Shown here: piece by piece, positions 35,829-45,050 of the stretch
How positions within the stretch are numbered: position 1 is the first letter of the stretch
Layout of the letters: each line of letters begins with the position of its first letter
From: Kozakia baliensis
GTDB taxonomy: Bacteria; Pseudomonadota; Alphaproteobacteria; Acetobacterales; Acetobacteraceae
NCBI RefSeq assembly: GCF_001787335.1
Contig: NZ_CP014674.1
Span: forward strand, 1,630,501-1,694,500
Direction of reading: 5' to 3'
DNA: 64,000 nucleotides
Position numbers and translations under genes: made by a program
The notes under the pieces: generated by a model
Told to the model about the DNA's origin: nothing
Database searches by the model: none
The model's input: the letters and a program-made list of their open reading frames with translations, nothing else

Positions 35829-36161
35829 AGCGCGGCATCTTGAATCACCTAGGCGCAAGTTTTTACCCTCTCGTTTAAATATTTTGTCCTCTATGTCATT
35901 CACTACAAGAAAAAGCAAAGTGTCGGTTCGCTCGCCCGATAGGTTGTGATCATAAAAATGAGAGTGACCACATATCTCCGCAAATAGCACGTTTTCATGT
36001 GGCGAAAGGCCAAACAAGCGTGCTAGGCTTCTCCTCGAAACCCACTGTGAACTTCATCTTCCGTAACGCGCGGTAAGAATTCGTGCACATCGTTTCGACC
36101 TACTCCATTGGTGGCTCGACCAACCCAAACGGGCTACCTTACAAATCTCGGGATTAGACCG
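35829..36161. other. Intergenic region between the lpxR-like and cold-shock genes
   Basis: About 330 bp between divergent genes. It should hold both promoters. I see AT-rich stretches near 35860-35890 and 35940-35975 but no convincing -35/-10 pair. The part next to the cold-shock gene could act as a structured, temperature-sensitive leader as in other cold-shock genes; no specific fold is identified. Confidence 0.35.
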
Positions 36162-36848
36162 TTGAGAAGCAACAGAACCGACCGCAGCCCACGCACCCCA
36201 CGCCGCGGCGGATTTGACGATGATTTTATGTCGTCGCCACCGTCCTACAGTGATCGCGGGGCCGCCCCTTATCGTCGTCCTGCCGGTGGCGGTGGTGGCG
36301 GACCCCAAGTTGTCGCATCAGGGCCGGAAGTCGGCGCAAATGTGAAGTGGTTCAACAGTGAAAAGGGCTTCGGCTTCGTTGAACTGTCGGACGGCTCGGG
36401 CGACGTATTCCTGCACGCCAACGCTCTGTCGAGCGCTGGTCATGACAGCGTGAACCCTGGCGCGACGCTGAGCGTTCGCATTGGCCAAGGCCCGAAGGGC
36501 CGTCAGGTTGCGGAAGTTCTTTCGGTCGACGAGAGCACGGCAGAAGCGCCGCGCCCCCGTGGTGGCCAGTTTGGTGCCGCGCCGCGTAACAATTTCGGTA
36601 GCCCGCGCCCGTCGCGTCCGGCTCCGGACCTGTCACAGGCTCAGGAAATCCGTGGCATCGTGAAGTGGTATAATGCCACCAAGGGCTTCGGCTTTATCAC
36701 CCCGGAAAGCGGTGGCAAAGACATCTTCATTCATGCTTCGGCTCTGGAACGTTCTGGCCTGAGCGCTTTGAATGAAGGTCAGGCTGTGGACGTCAAGGTT
36801 GTGCAGGGACAAAAAGGTCCTGAAGCAGCAGGCATCAATCTTGCCTAA
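36162..36848 (+). CDS. Double cold-shock-domain protein
   Basis: A 228-residue protein with two cold-shock domains: NVKWFNSEKGFGFVELSDG...VFLHANAL and GIVKWYNATKGFGFITPES...IFIHASAL, each with RNP1- and RNP2-like motifs. A basic RSNRTDRSPRTPRRGG start, a Gly run and an Arg/Pro linker surround them. Such tandem-CSD proteins are typical of alphaproteobacteria and bind single-stranded RNA or DNA. The TTG at 36162 with GGGA upstream fits best; ATG 36228 or an upstream ATG at 36108 are alternatives. A strong terminator follows. Confidence 0.88.
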   Translation: MRSNRTDRSPRTPRRGGFDDDFMSSPPSYSDRGAAPYRRPAGGGGGGPQVVASGPEVGANVKWFNSEKGFGFVELSDGSGDVFLHANALSSAGHDSVNPGATLSVRIGQGPKGRQVAEVLSVDESTAEAPRPRGGQFGAAPRNNFGSPRPSRPAPDLSQAQEIRGIVKWYNATKGFGFITPESGGKDIFIHASALERSGLSALNEGQAVDVKVVQGQKGPEAAGINLA

Positions 36849-36868
36849 TCGACTTTTCAAAGTCATTG

Positions 36869-36898
36869 AAAAGCCCGGATATTTTCCGGGCTTTTTTT
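36869..36898 (+). terminator. Rho-independent terminator of the cold-shock gene
   Basis: AAAGCCCGG (36870-36878), a seven-base loop and CCGGGCTTT (36886-36894), followed by a run of T (36892-36898). This is a textbook intrinsic terminator 21 bases after the stop at 36848. Confidence 0.92.
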
Positions 36899-36927
36899 AT
36901 AGGTATAAAACGGTAATTAAGCTGCTC

Positions 36928-36953
36928 GGATTACTAAGAGATTTCAGTAATCC
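36928..36953 (-). terminator. Hairpin at the 3' end of smpB
   Basis: GGATTACT (36928-36935) and AGTAATCC (36946-36953) form a perfect 8-bp stem with a ten-base loop. It includes the smpB stop codon (36944-36946). No U tract follows on the minus strand, so termination is uncertain; it may instead protect the mRNA 3' end. Confidence 0.4.
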
Positions 36954-37435
36954 TTACCCTTACTGCGTAATAGCCTTGCCTTATCGCGCTGCCAATCGCG
37001 CTCGGCGATAGCATGTCTTTTGTCTTCTTTTTTACGGCCTTGCCCTAAACCAAGAGTCAATTTCGCGACGCCACGCGCGTTGAAATGAATATCTAACGGT
37101 ACGAGAGAGGCACCTGCACGGGTAACGGCACCGAGCAGATGCGCCATCTGCTTTCTGTGAAGCAGTAATTTACGGGGCGCACGCGTATCGAAGCGCGATA
37201 AAACGCCGCCTTGATATTCAGGGATATAGGAATTGAACAGCCATATCTCGCCGTCGCGCTCGCCTGCATAAGCTTCGTTAATGGCGGCGCGACCCATACG
37301 AAGGCTTTTGACCTCTGGGCCCTTTAGAACGATCCCAGCTTCAACTGTTTCAAGAATGCTATAGTTAAATCGGCCTTTTCGATTTTGTGCCGCAACGCCA
37401 TGCGAGATCAGGCCGCTTTTCTTCTTTTCTGCCAC
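36944..37435 (-). CDS. smpB: SsrA-binding protein SmpB
   Basis: A 163-residue partner of tmRNA in ribosome rescue. It shows the SmpB start VAAQNRKGRFNYSILETVEAG, the conserved GPEVKSLRMGRAAINEAYA and the basic C-terminal tail GLGQGRKKEDKRHAIAERDWQRD. The start is GTG at 37435, three bases after the dapA stop. It ends the minus-strand kdsB-pheA-dapA-smpB operon; no ssrA gene was seen nearby. Confidence 0.96.
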   Translation of the reverse strand: MAEKKKSGLISHGVAAQNRKGRFNYSILETVEAGIVLKGPEVKSLRMGRAAINEAYAGERDGEIWLFNSYIPEYQGGVLSRFDTRAPRKLLLHRKQMAHLLGAVTRAGASLVPLDIHFNARGVAKLTLGLGQGRKKEDKRHAIAERDWQRDKARLLRSKGKDY

Positions 37436-37438
37436 GTT

Positions 37439-38332
37439 TTACTCCAAGAGGCCTGCTGCCTTAAGCGCCTCGTCTATCACAGCGCGAGAAGCTGTCGATG
37501 GTTCGCAAAGCGGCAGACGCAATGTCGGGCCACAAAGACCCAAACGGGAGGCTGCGTATTTCACTGGCCCTGGATTGCTCTCGCAGAACATGGCGTCATG
37601 CAGAGGCGTTAGCCGATCCTGAATGCGAATCGCTTCCGCAACATCTCCGGCTTGCCATGCGTCATGAATTTGCGCGCACAGCTTCGGCGCAATGTTGGCG
37701 GTCACGCTGATGCAGCCATCGCCTCCTGCCGCAAGGAAAGACACGATCGTTCCGTCCTCGCCAGAAAGCTGATTGAAGCTTTTTCCAACGGCGCGACGCA
37801 CCTGCAACGGACGCACAAGATTGGCCGTCGCATCCTTAACGCCCACGATGTTGGGATGCCGCGCTAGACGCGCCAACGTCTCCGGCAAAACCTCGACAAC
37901 GGACCGTCCGGGCACATTATAGACGTAAAGCGGCAAATCGGTCGCGTCGGCCACGCTCATATAGTGGCGATACAGTCCTTCCTGCGTCGGCTTATTATAA
38001 TAAGGCGCGACGACGAGAAGCGCATTCGCCCCTACGGATTGCGCGTGACGGGCCATGCCGATGGCCTCGTGAGTACTATTGGAACCAGCACCCGCCATGA
38101 CTTTGACACGCCCCGCCGCCACTTTTACCGCGTGCGAGACGATCAGCGCATGCTCGTCATGCGTCAAAGTCGGGCTTTCCCCCGTGGTCCCGGCCGGAAC
38201 CAAAGCGGACGTGCCGTTTTCTATCTGCCATTCGATCAACCTCGTGAACGCAGGTAAATCGAGTTCGCCGTTCTCAAGCATCGGCGTCAGCAATGCCGTC
38301 AACGATCCTTGGAACATGGTATCTTCAGCCAT
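37439..38332 (-). CDS. dapA: 4-hydroxy-tetrahydrodipicolinate synthase
   Basis: A 297-residue class I aldolase condensing pyruvate with aspartate semialdehyde, the committed step of lysine and diaminopimelate synthesis. PAGTTGESPTLTHDEH, LYVYNVPGRSVVE (Tyr of the catalytic triad) and HPNIVGVKDAT (Schiff-base Lys) are present. It lies 32 bases after pheA and three bases before smpB in one operon. Confidence 0.96.
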   Translation of the reverse strand: MAEDTMFQGSLTALLTPMLENGELDLPAFTRLIEWQIENGTSALVPAGTTGESPTLTHDEHALIVSHAVKVAAGRVKVMAGAGSNSTHEAIGMARHAQSVGANALLVVAPYYNKPTQEGLYRHYMSVADATDLPLYVYNVPGRSVVEVLPETLARLARHPNIVGVKDATANLVRPLQVRRAVGKSFNQLSGEDGTIVSFLAAGGDGCISVTANIAPKLCAQIHDAWQAGDVAEAIRIQDRLTPLHDAMFCESNPGPVKYAASRLGLCGPTLRLPLCEPSTASRAVIDEALKAAGLLE

Positions 38333-38364
38333 TATGTTTACTCACTGCCGCATGATGCGTGTAG

Positions 38365-39204
38365 TCAACGCTCCAAATAACGCGACGGACTAACGGGATA
38401 AACGCCCAAAATCTTCAAATCGTCGCAGTACGTCCGCAATTGCTTTAGCGCCTCCTGAAGCGCGAACTGCTTAGGATGCCCTTCGACATCCATCAAAAAC
38501 TGCGTCGCAGCAAAGGTGCCCCCCAACATATAGCTTTCAAGTCGGGTCATGTTCACCGCGTGCTGCGCAAATCCTCCAAGCGCCTGATAAAGCGCGCCAG
38601 GAGTATTCTTTACCCGGAAAAGCAATGTCGTCATCGTCATAGCCTCATCGGGTTCCGGCCATTCCGCTTCGCGCGAGACGATATAAAAACGCGTCGTATT
38701 ATGATCCGCATCCTCGACATTACGCCGAAGCACTTCCAGACCATTCAACTCAGCGGCCAATTCAGAAGCCACTGCCGCTTCTTCAGGGCGGTTCCATTCC
38801 GCAACCAATTCAACAGCCCCGGCAGTATCGAAGGCCGCCTGCGCTTTTACTCCGAGCGATTCGATCAATCGCCGCACCTGGCCGAGCGCCACAGGATGCG
38901 TGTGAATACGCTTTATATCATCGATCCGAGCACCAGGCAGGCCGATCAGGCAGTGCTCGACGCGTTGAAAATGCTCCCCGACGATCGGCAACCCTGCATC
39001 CGGCAACAGGGCATGAATTTCTGGAACACGACCTGCAAGCGAATTCTCACATGCCAGCATGGCCAAATCGGCGCGCCCATCGCGCACGGCCTGAATGGCG
39101 TCCGCAAAACTCTCGCAAGGTAATGTCTGCCACCCTGGACGGGCTTTGCGGCAGGCAAGATCGGAATAAGCGCCCGGACGTCCCTGAAAAGCGATGATCG
39201 ACAT
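38365..39204 (-). CDS. pheA: Prephenate dehydratase (monofunctional PheA)
   Basis: A 279-residue enzyme turning prephenate to phenylpyruvate. The catalytic domain has QGRPGAYSDLACR near the start and the NTTRFYIVSRE motif (TRF). The C-terminal ACT domain includes KNTPGALYQALGGFAQHAVN and TRLESYMLGG, where ESRP of other PheA proteins is ESYM, a form I associate with alphaproteobacteria. No chorismate mutase domain is fused. It starts next to the kdsB stop. Confidence 0.95.
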   Translation of the reverse strand: MSIIAFQGRPGAYSDLACRKARPGWQTLPCESFADAIQAVRDGRADLAMLACENSLAGRVPEIHALLPDAGLPIVGEHFQRVEHCLIGLPGARIDDIKRIHTHPVALGQVRRLIESLGVKAQAAFDTAGAVELVAEWNRPEEAAVASELAAELNGLEVLRRNVEDADHNTTRFYIVSREAEWPEPDEAMTMTTLLFRVKNTPGALYQALGGFAQHAVNMTRLESYMLGGTFAATQFLMDVEGHPKQFALQEALKQLRTYCDDLKILGVYPVSPSRYLER

Positions 39205-39936
39205 TTATTCTTTCACCAGTGCGCGCACACGCATCAAATCTTCCGGGGTGTCGACCCCAAATGGTGCATGAGCAATCCTCACGCAACCAATCGACATTCC
39301 CGCTTCCAATACTCGCAATTGCTCCAAGGACTCACGTTTCTCCAACGGCGATGGCGGCAAAGATACGAAACGCTCAAGCGCATGTCGGCGCCAAGCGTAA
39401 ACGCCGACATGATGCCATAGCGGGCCGCCGCCCCAAGGAATCGGCATGCGGGAGAAATAAAGCGCACGCGCCACATCGCTTTCCGAACGAAAAGCACATG
39501 CTGTCTTCACGACGGAAGCTCGTTGCGCTTCTTCGTCATCCTGAACGGACGAGACGAGGGTGCCGACATCGAAAGCCTCCTCTTGAAGCGGCCTCAACAC
39601 GGCCGGAAGATCGGATGCCTCGAAGAAGGGCAAATCGCCCTGCAGATTGATAATCGTATCGAACGACTTATGAGGATCGATCTGTTCCAGCGCGGAATAA
39701 ACCCGGTCCGATCCGCTGGCCAATCCTGGATCTGTCATGACCGCCATCACATCGAGATGGCGAACGGCATCGAGAATTTCGCGATCTCCGGCAGCTACTG
39801 CCACCGGTCCAACATTTGCCGCCAATGCTCGTTTCGCAACCCGCACGATCATCGACTCGCCACCGATATCGGCAAGAGGCTTGGCGGGAAGACGCGTCGA
39901 TGCCAAACGGGAGGGAATAACGACGATCGGGTTCAT
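39205..39936 (-). CDS. kdsB: 3-deoxy-manno-octulosonate cytidylyltransferase
   Basis: A 243-residue enzyme activating Kdo as CMP-Kdo for LPS inner core. From ATG 39936 the N-terminus VVIPSRLASTRLPAKPLADIGG is diagnostic; INLQGDLPFF and the C-terminal APFGVDTPEDL follow. An upstream ATG at 40059 would add an unrelated 41 residues and is rejected. It heads the operon with pheA, dapA and smpB and is divergent from hisN. Confidence 0.96.
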   Translation of the reverse strand: MNPIVVIPSRLASTRLPAKPLADIGGESMIVRVAKRALAANVGPVAVAAGDREILDAVRHLDVMAVMTDPGLASGSDRVYSALEQIDPHKSFDTIINLQGDLPFFEASDLPAVLRPLQEEAFDVGTLVSSVQDDEEAQRASVVKTACAFRSESDVARALYFSRMPIPWGGGPLWHHVGVYAWRRHALERFVSLPPSPLEKRESLEQLRVLEAGMSIGCVRIAHAPFGVDTPEDLMRVRALVKE

Positions 39937-40097
39937 AAAAAGCAGAAGGCCTACAGAGAATAGCGCTCGATCAGCGCTTTGATGGCGCACAGACATGCCG
40001 CACGCATGCGAAAGCGTCAATCTGGTATTGCCACCTGTAAGGCAACGCGACAATTTCAACGCTATTTTCCTCGCGCTCTCTCTATTTTGGATCTTGC

Positions 40098-40898
40098 ATG
40101 ACCGTCCCCGCCCTTTCCTCGGATGTGGTTGAAACCGCCACCCTCTGCGCAGAAATCGCGCGTGTTCAAATCCGTCCTCATTTCCGCAAACCGATCGGGA
40201 TTGAAAACAAGGAAGACGCCAGTCCCGTCACGCTTGCGGACCGAGCGGCGGAACAAGCCATGCGCGACATTATCAGCCAGAATCACCCCGATCATGGCAT
40301 TCTGGGCGAGGAATACGGTCAAAGCGCGGGACAGGGCGATTGGACATGGGTGCTGGACCCCATTGACGGCACGCGCGCCTTTATTACCGGACGTCCCAGC
40401 TTCACAACGCTTATCGCATTATTATATTGCGGACGCCCCGTCCTGAGCCTGATCGATCAACCGCTCACAGGCGAACGTTGGCTTGGCCGCGCGGGTGCGC
40501 CGACATGCTTCGAAGGCGCCTCTTTTCCTGGGCAAGTTGGAACACGAGCTTGCGGCTCGTTGGCCGAAGCGGAATTGTCCTGCACATCCCCCGATATGCT
40601 CATCCCGCCCTTCGATGGCCGCTTTGCCTCTTTGAAGCAAAAGGTCCGTCGCACCTCCTGGGGAGGAGACGCCTATGGCTACGGCCTGCTGGCGCTCGGG
40701 CAAATCGACCTGATCGCCGAATGCACCATGAAGCCATGGGATTGGGCCGCCCTCGTCCCTATCATAGAAGGAGCCGGCGGATTTATCAGCGATTGGCAAG
40801 GGAACCCGCTTACCCTCGATAGCGACGGCACCGTGCTGGCATGCGGTTCCCTTTCTTTGCAGGAGGAAGCCGTTTCAGCGCTCCGTGCTTCCTTCTAA
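40098..40898 (+). CDS. hisN: Histidinol-phosphatase (inositol monophosphatase family)
   Basis: A 266-residue Mg-dependent phosphatase. GEEYG, WVLDPIDGTRAFITG (the DPxDGTxxF metal site) and the C-terminal WDWAALVPIIEGAGG are the IMPase signature motifs. The ITGRP following the metal site and the length resemble the HisN histidinol-phosphate phosphatase of actinobacteria and alphaproteobacteria. A general inositol phosphatase role is possible. serA follows by 57 bases in the same direction. Confidence 0.88.
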   Translation: MTVPALSSDVVETATLCAEIARVQIRPHFRKPIGIENKEDASPVTLADRAAEQAMRDIISQNHPDHGILGEEYGQSAGQGDWTWVLDPIDGTRAFITGRPSFTTLIALLYCGRPVLSLIDQPLTGERWLGRAGAPTCFEGASFPGQVGTRACGSLAEAELSCTSPDMLIPPFDGRFASLKQKVRRTSWGGDAYGYGLLALGQIDLIAECTMKPWDWAALVPIIEGAGGFISDWQGNPLTLDSDGTVLACGSLSLQEEAVSALRASF

Positions 40899-40955
40899 AC
40901 CCATAATCGGCTAGGCACGAACCGCTTGTGTCGCCACGTTATAGGAATTCCGATC

Positions 40956-42209
40956 ATGGAACCCGCTTTTTCATTGCCCAAGGACAAAATCCGCATCCTT
41001 CTTCTCGAAGGCATTCATGATAGCGCGGTCGAGTATCTGCGCGCCCAGGGCTATGGAGAAGTGACGCGTCTCAAGACGGCCCTGGAAGGAAAAGCTCTCG
41101 AAGAGGCGCTACAAGGCGTGCACATGGTCGGCATCCGGTCTCGCACGCAACTAACAGCGCCCGTTCTGGAAAAAGCGGACCGCCTGATGGCGATCGGCTG
41201 CTTTTGCATAGGCACCAACCAAGTGGATCTCCAAGCCGCCCGCATGTCCGGCATTCCCGTTTTCAACGCCCCCTACAGCAACACACGTTCGGTCGCCGAG
41301 TTGGTGATGGGCGAGATCGTCATGCTGCTGCGCCGCATCCCTTCCCGCTCGGAAGAATGTCACCAGGGAGGTTGGGACAAATCCGCCATCAAAGCCTGGG
41401 AAGTGCGCGGCAAAACGCTGGGGATCGTCGGTTACGGCTCTATCGGGTCGCAGCTTTCCGTTCTCGCGGAAGCCTTCGGCTTGCGAGTGATTTTTTACGA
41501 TGTGGTCGACAAGCTGCCGCATGGAAATGCCACTCCGGTTGCGTCTCTCAATGAGTTGCTGGAGCAATCGGACATCGTCAGCTTGCATGTGCCGCAAACC
41601 GAGCAAACGCGAGACATGATCGGCGAAGAGCAAATCCGGGCCATGAAGCCGAATTCTATTCTGCTCAACAATGCGCGCGGCACAGTCGTCGATCTGGATG
41701 CGCTCGCCGCCGCACTCAAAGACGGGCACCTGATGGGCGCGGGCATCGACGTGTTCCCCGTCGAGCCGAAAGCCGCTGGAGAACGTTTTGAAAGCCCGCT
41801 CCAAGGTCTCCCGAACGTTATCCTGACGCCTCATATCGGCGGCTCGACGATGGAAGCGCAAGAACGCATCGGCGTTGAAGTGGCGAAGCGGCTGGTTGAA
41901 TATTCAGATGTCGGCTCCACATTGGGCGCCGTCAACTTTCCACCTGTCCAACTGCCGGAGCGCCCGCGTGGAACGCGCTTTATGCACGTCCATCATAACC
42001 GCCCAGGCATCATGCGCCAGATCAATGAGACGTTTTCACGCGAAGGCTGCAATATCGTCGCGCAATTCCTCCAGACCGATGGCGAACTTGGCTATGTCGT
42101 GGTCGAAACCGACGCCGGGCCGGACCAGGAACTGGATGCGCGCTTGCTTAAGGAACTGCGGGCACTAGACGGCACGCTCCGGGCGCGCCTTCTTTATCAA
42201 CGCAACTAA
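40956..42209 (+). CDS. serA: D-3-phosphoglycerate dehydrogenase (short, ACT-containing type)
   Basis: A 417-residue NAD-dependent enzyme starting serine synthesis. AIGCFCIGTNQVDL, VGYGSIGSQLSVLAE (NAD site), NARGTVVDL (catalytic Arg) and LTPHIGGSTMEAQ (catalytic His) are followed by an ACT domain (MHVHHNRPGIMRQINETF). Length and motif wording are close to the E. coli enzyme, unlike the 530-residue form common in other alphaproteobacteria. ATG 40956 follows AGGA; a start at 40926 is possible but less likely. Confidence 0.95.
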   Translation: MEPAFSLPKDKIRILLLEGIHDSAVEYLRAQGYGEVTRLKTALEGKALEEALQGVHMVGIRSRTQLTAPVLEKADRLMAIGCFCIGTNQVDLQAARMSGIPVFNAPYSNTRSVAELVMGEIVMLLRRIPSRSEECHQGGWDKSAIKAWEVRGKTLGIVGYGSIGSQLSVLAEAFGLRVIFYDVVDKLPHGNATPVASLNELLEQSDIVSLHVPQTEQTRDMIGEEQIRAMKPNSILLNNARGTVVDLDALAAALKDGHLMGAGIDVFPVEPKAAGERFESPLQGLPNVILTPHIGGSTMEAQERIGVEVAKRLVEYSDVGSTLGAVNFPPVQLPERPRGTRFMHVHHNRPGIMRQINETFSREGCNIVAQFLQTDGELGYVVVETDAGPDQELDARLLKELRALDGTLRARLLYQRN

Positions 42210-42264
42210 AAAAAACCGCTTTGCATTAATCGATTGCTAACCAATGTGGCGGAAACTTGGGGCT

Positions 42265-43803
42265 ATGCTGAATATCGCGCCCCAAGCCTCCGCCCTGCCT
42301 TCCGACGATAAGCCGCGCGGCCCTGCCATTGCCCGCATTCAAAGCTTTGCTTTCGTCGGGATCGAAGCCGTTCCCGTAACGGTGGAGGTGCAAATAGCCT
42401 CTGGTTTACCGGCTTTCCTCGTTGTCGGACTGGCCGATAAAGCCGTAGGCGAAGCACGCGAGCGCGTTCGCGCGGCTTTCAGTTCCATCGGGTTAGCACT
42501 CCCACCCACGCGTATACTCGTCAATCTCGTTCCTGCCGATCTTCCAAAAGAAGGTGCGCATTTCGACCTGCCGATCGCCATCGCACTGCTGGTCGGCATG
42601 GGCATTATTTCTCACGAATCCGCTTATCATTACGCAGCGCTCGGCGAACTCTCGTTGGATGGGCGCATCAATACCGTTACCGGTGTTTTATCCGCCGCTC
42701 TTGGAGCTGTAGAGCAGGATCTCGGGCTAATTTGTCCCGCTGCGCAAGGTACGGAAGCCCGTTGGGGCGGCGCTTCGCTTGACATCTTGGCACCGACCGA
42801 TCTGCTTCGACTCATCACGCATTTCCGTGGCGACCAAGTGCTGGAACCGGTGCCCGAGCCGATTTATCAAACCCCGTCGCCTGAACCTGATCTTGCCGAC
42901 GTAAAAGGTATGGTGTTAGGACGACGCGCCCTGGAGATCGCTGCGGCGGGAAATCATTCGTTGCTGATGATTGGGCCGCCTGGCGCTGGAAAATCCATGC
43001 TGGCCAGCCGCTTGCCTTCCATCCTGCCAGATTTGACGCGCGAGCAAATGCTGGAAAGTAGTCGTATTCATAGCTTAGGAGGTCATCTTATAGGCGGCCG
43101 CCTGATCTCGCGCCCGCCTTTTCGCGATCCCCATCATTCCGCCAGCCTTCCCGCTATGGTCGGTGGCGGCACGAAATCGCGCCCGGGAGAAGTGAGTCTG
43201 GCGCATAATGGCGTGTTGTTCCTAGACGAACTGCCAGAATTCTCTCGGCAGTGTCTGGAATCCCTACGCCAGCCGCTTGAGACAGGCCGCATGAATGTGG
43301 CGCGCGCCGCACAAAACGTCGTTTATCCTGCGCGTTTCCAGTTCATCGCGGCAATGAATCCGTGCCGCTGTGGTTATTTGAGCGATGCGGAACGCGCCTG
43401 CCGCAAAGCGCCTCGTTGCGGTGAAGATTATACGGCGAAGATCTCAGGACCGATGCTGGACCGTATGGATCTGAGCGTTTTTATTCAGCCTATCTCGCCG
43501 ATTGAAATGACACGCGCGCCACAAGGTGAAAGCAGCGCGATCATTCGCCAACGCGTGGAAGCGGCTCGTGCACGGCAGCTGGCGCGACAAGGCCTTTGCA
43601 ACGCACAAGCCAATCCGACTTTATTTCCGATGGAAGAACCTGCGAAAACGCTTATTGAGGAAGCCGGTGAGCAATTTCGGCTTTCAGCACGCGGACTAAC
43701 GCGCCTGATGCGTGTAGCGCGCACGATTGCCGACCTTGCCGGGGCGGAAACCGTGCAGCGCGCGCACGTTATGGAAGCGCTGGCGTTCCGGCATCGCTCA
43801 TAA
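42265..43803 (+). CDS. YifB/ComM family Mg chelatase-like AAA ATPase
   Basis: A 512-residue ComM-like helicase, which promotes branch migration during natural transformation in some bacteria. An N-terminal Lon-like S5 domain (VGIEAVPVTVEVQIASGLPAF) precedes the AAA+ part with Walker A GPPGAGKSMLASRL and VLFLDELPEFSRQ (Walker B), and the C-terminal Mg-chelatase domain has CPCRCGY-type cysteines (MNPCRCGYL). ATG 42265 follows GGGG; ATG 42244 is less likely. It may join comF as a relic or part of DNA uptake. Confidence 0.93.
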   Translation: MLNIAPQASALPSDDKPRGPAIARIQSFAFVGIEAVPVTVEVQIASGLPAFLVVGLADKAVGEARERVRAAFSSIGLALPPTRILVNLVPADLPKEGAHFDLPIAIALLVGMGIISHESAYHYAALGELSLDGRINTVTGVLSAALGAVEQDLGLICPAAQGTEARWGGASLDILAPTDLLRLITHFRGDQVLEPVPEPIYQTPSPEPDLADVKGMVLGRRALEIAAAGNHSLLMIGPPGAGKSMLASRLPSILPDLTREQMLESSRIHSLGGHLIGGRLISRPPFRDPHHSASLPAMVGGGTKSRPGEVSLAHNGVLFLDELPEFSRQCLESLRQPLETGRMNVARAAQNVVYPARFQFIAAMNPCRCGYLSDAERACRKAPRCGEDYTAKISGPMLDRMDLSVFIQPISPIEMTRAPQGESSAIIRQRVEAARARQLARQGLCNAQANPTLFPMEEPAKTLIEEAGEQFRLSARGLTRLMRVARTIADLAGAETVQRAHVMEALAFRHRS

Positions 43804-43811
43804 CACGCGCT

Positions 43812-45038
43812 TCACCCAGCGCTGGAAGCGCGCAACACTTCGAAGCCGCCTTCCAAATCCGCAATCAAATCGTCCGGGTCTTCCAAACCGATATGAAGGC
43901 GGAAAGTCGGCCCTTCAGGCACGCCTCCGGCGATGCTACGTCGCACACCGCCTGTTGTTGGCAGGATGAGGCTCTCATAGCCTCCCCACGAAGCACCCAA
44001 ACCGAACATGGCCAACGCATCGATCATGTCCTGCATCGCATTGAACGAAAGATCCGCTCGAAGCTCGACGCTGAAAAGAGAACTGGCGCCACTGAAATCG
44101 CGCTTCCAAAAAGCATGACCGGGACATTCTTCAAAGGCTGGATGAAGCACACGCGCCACCTCAGGACGACCGCGCAGCCATTGCGCTACGCGGAGCGCTG
44201 AACGGGATTGCCGCTCAAGACGCACACCCATGGTCCGCAGCCCACGCAATGTGAGCCAACAATCGTCCGGCCCTGCCACTTGCCCCAATTGTATGGAAGC
44301 ATCCCGCAGCAAGCGCCAACCCCCTTCATCCGCAACTGTCACGGCACCGATAATAGCGTCCGAATGTCCGGTCGGATATTTCGTCAGCGCTTGAATGGAC
44401 ACATCGACGCCATGGTCGAACGGCTGAAAAATGCCAATGCCCCACGTATTATCGAGCAACAGCTTCGCCTGATGAGCATGCGCCACCTTGGCTAACATCG
44501 GCACATCCTGCACCTCGAACGTGTGGCTGCCAGGGCTTTCGGCGAACACCACGCGCGTATTGGGGCGCATAAGTTCGAGCAACTCGGCTTCGGTCGCTAA
44601 TGGCTTATAATAGGTGGTCTCCACCCCCAGCCGCGCCAACATCGTATCCGCAAAGCGGCGCGTAGGGCCGTAAACGGAATCGGGTAGCAGAAGATGATCT
44701 CCCGCGCTGAGATAAGTCAGCAATGGCGTTGTGCAGGCCGCAAGTCCCGATGAGACGACCTGACAATGCGTTCCGCCTTCCACCTGGGCAATCAACCGCT
44801 CCAGATCATGCTGAATAGGCGTTCCCATCGCGCCATAAACCACTTCATGGTCGTGGCTGCGCAAACCTTTCTGACGCATGGATGCCAGATCGGGAAACAA
44901 TACCGTGGAACCACGGCTGACAGGCGGATTGACGAAAACACCTTCGGAAGGAATTTCCTCCGAACGGCCGCCTTGCACGAGCATGGAGGCGAAACGCGCC
45001 CATCCGGCGCTCACGCGCGCGGTGGAATCGTCGGACAT
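43812..45038 (-). CDS. metC: Cystathionine beta-lyase
   Basis: A 408-residue PLP enzyme of the Cys/Met metabolism family. NPPVSRGSTVLFPDL, VSSGLAACTTPLL (phosphate site), NTWGIGIFQPFDHGVD (PLP-binding Asp) and SIQALTKYPTGHSD (Schiff-base Lys) are seen, the last in the metC arrangement. It likely makes homocysteine for methionine synthesis. The sulfurtransferase gene lies just upstream on the same strand, 12 bases away, which suggests a sulfur-metabolism operon. Confidence 0.92.
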   Translation of the reverse strand: MSDDSTARVSAGWARFASMLVQGGRSEEIPSEGVFVNPPVSRGSTVLFPDLASMRQKGLRSHDHEVVYGAMGTPIQHDLERLIAQVEGGTHCQVVSSGLAACTTPLLTYLSAGDHLLLPDSVYGPTRRFADTMLARLGVETTYYKPLATEAELLELMRPNTRVVFAESPGSHTFEVQDVPMLAKVAHAHQAKLLLDNTWGIGIFQPFDHGVDVSIQALTKYPTGHSDAIIGAVTVADEGGWRLLRDASIQLGQVAGPDDCWLTLRGLRTMGVRLERQSRSALRVAQWLRGRPEVARVLHPAFEECPGHAFWKRDFSGASSLFSVELRADLSFNAMQDMIDALAMFGLGASWGGYESLILPTTGGVRRSIAGGVPEGPTFRLHIGLEDPDDLIADLEGGFEVLRASSAG

Positions 45039-45050
45039 ATTATTACTCTC

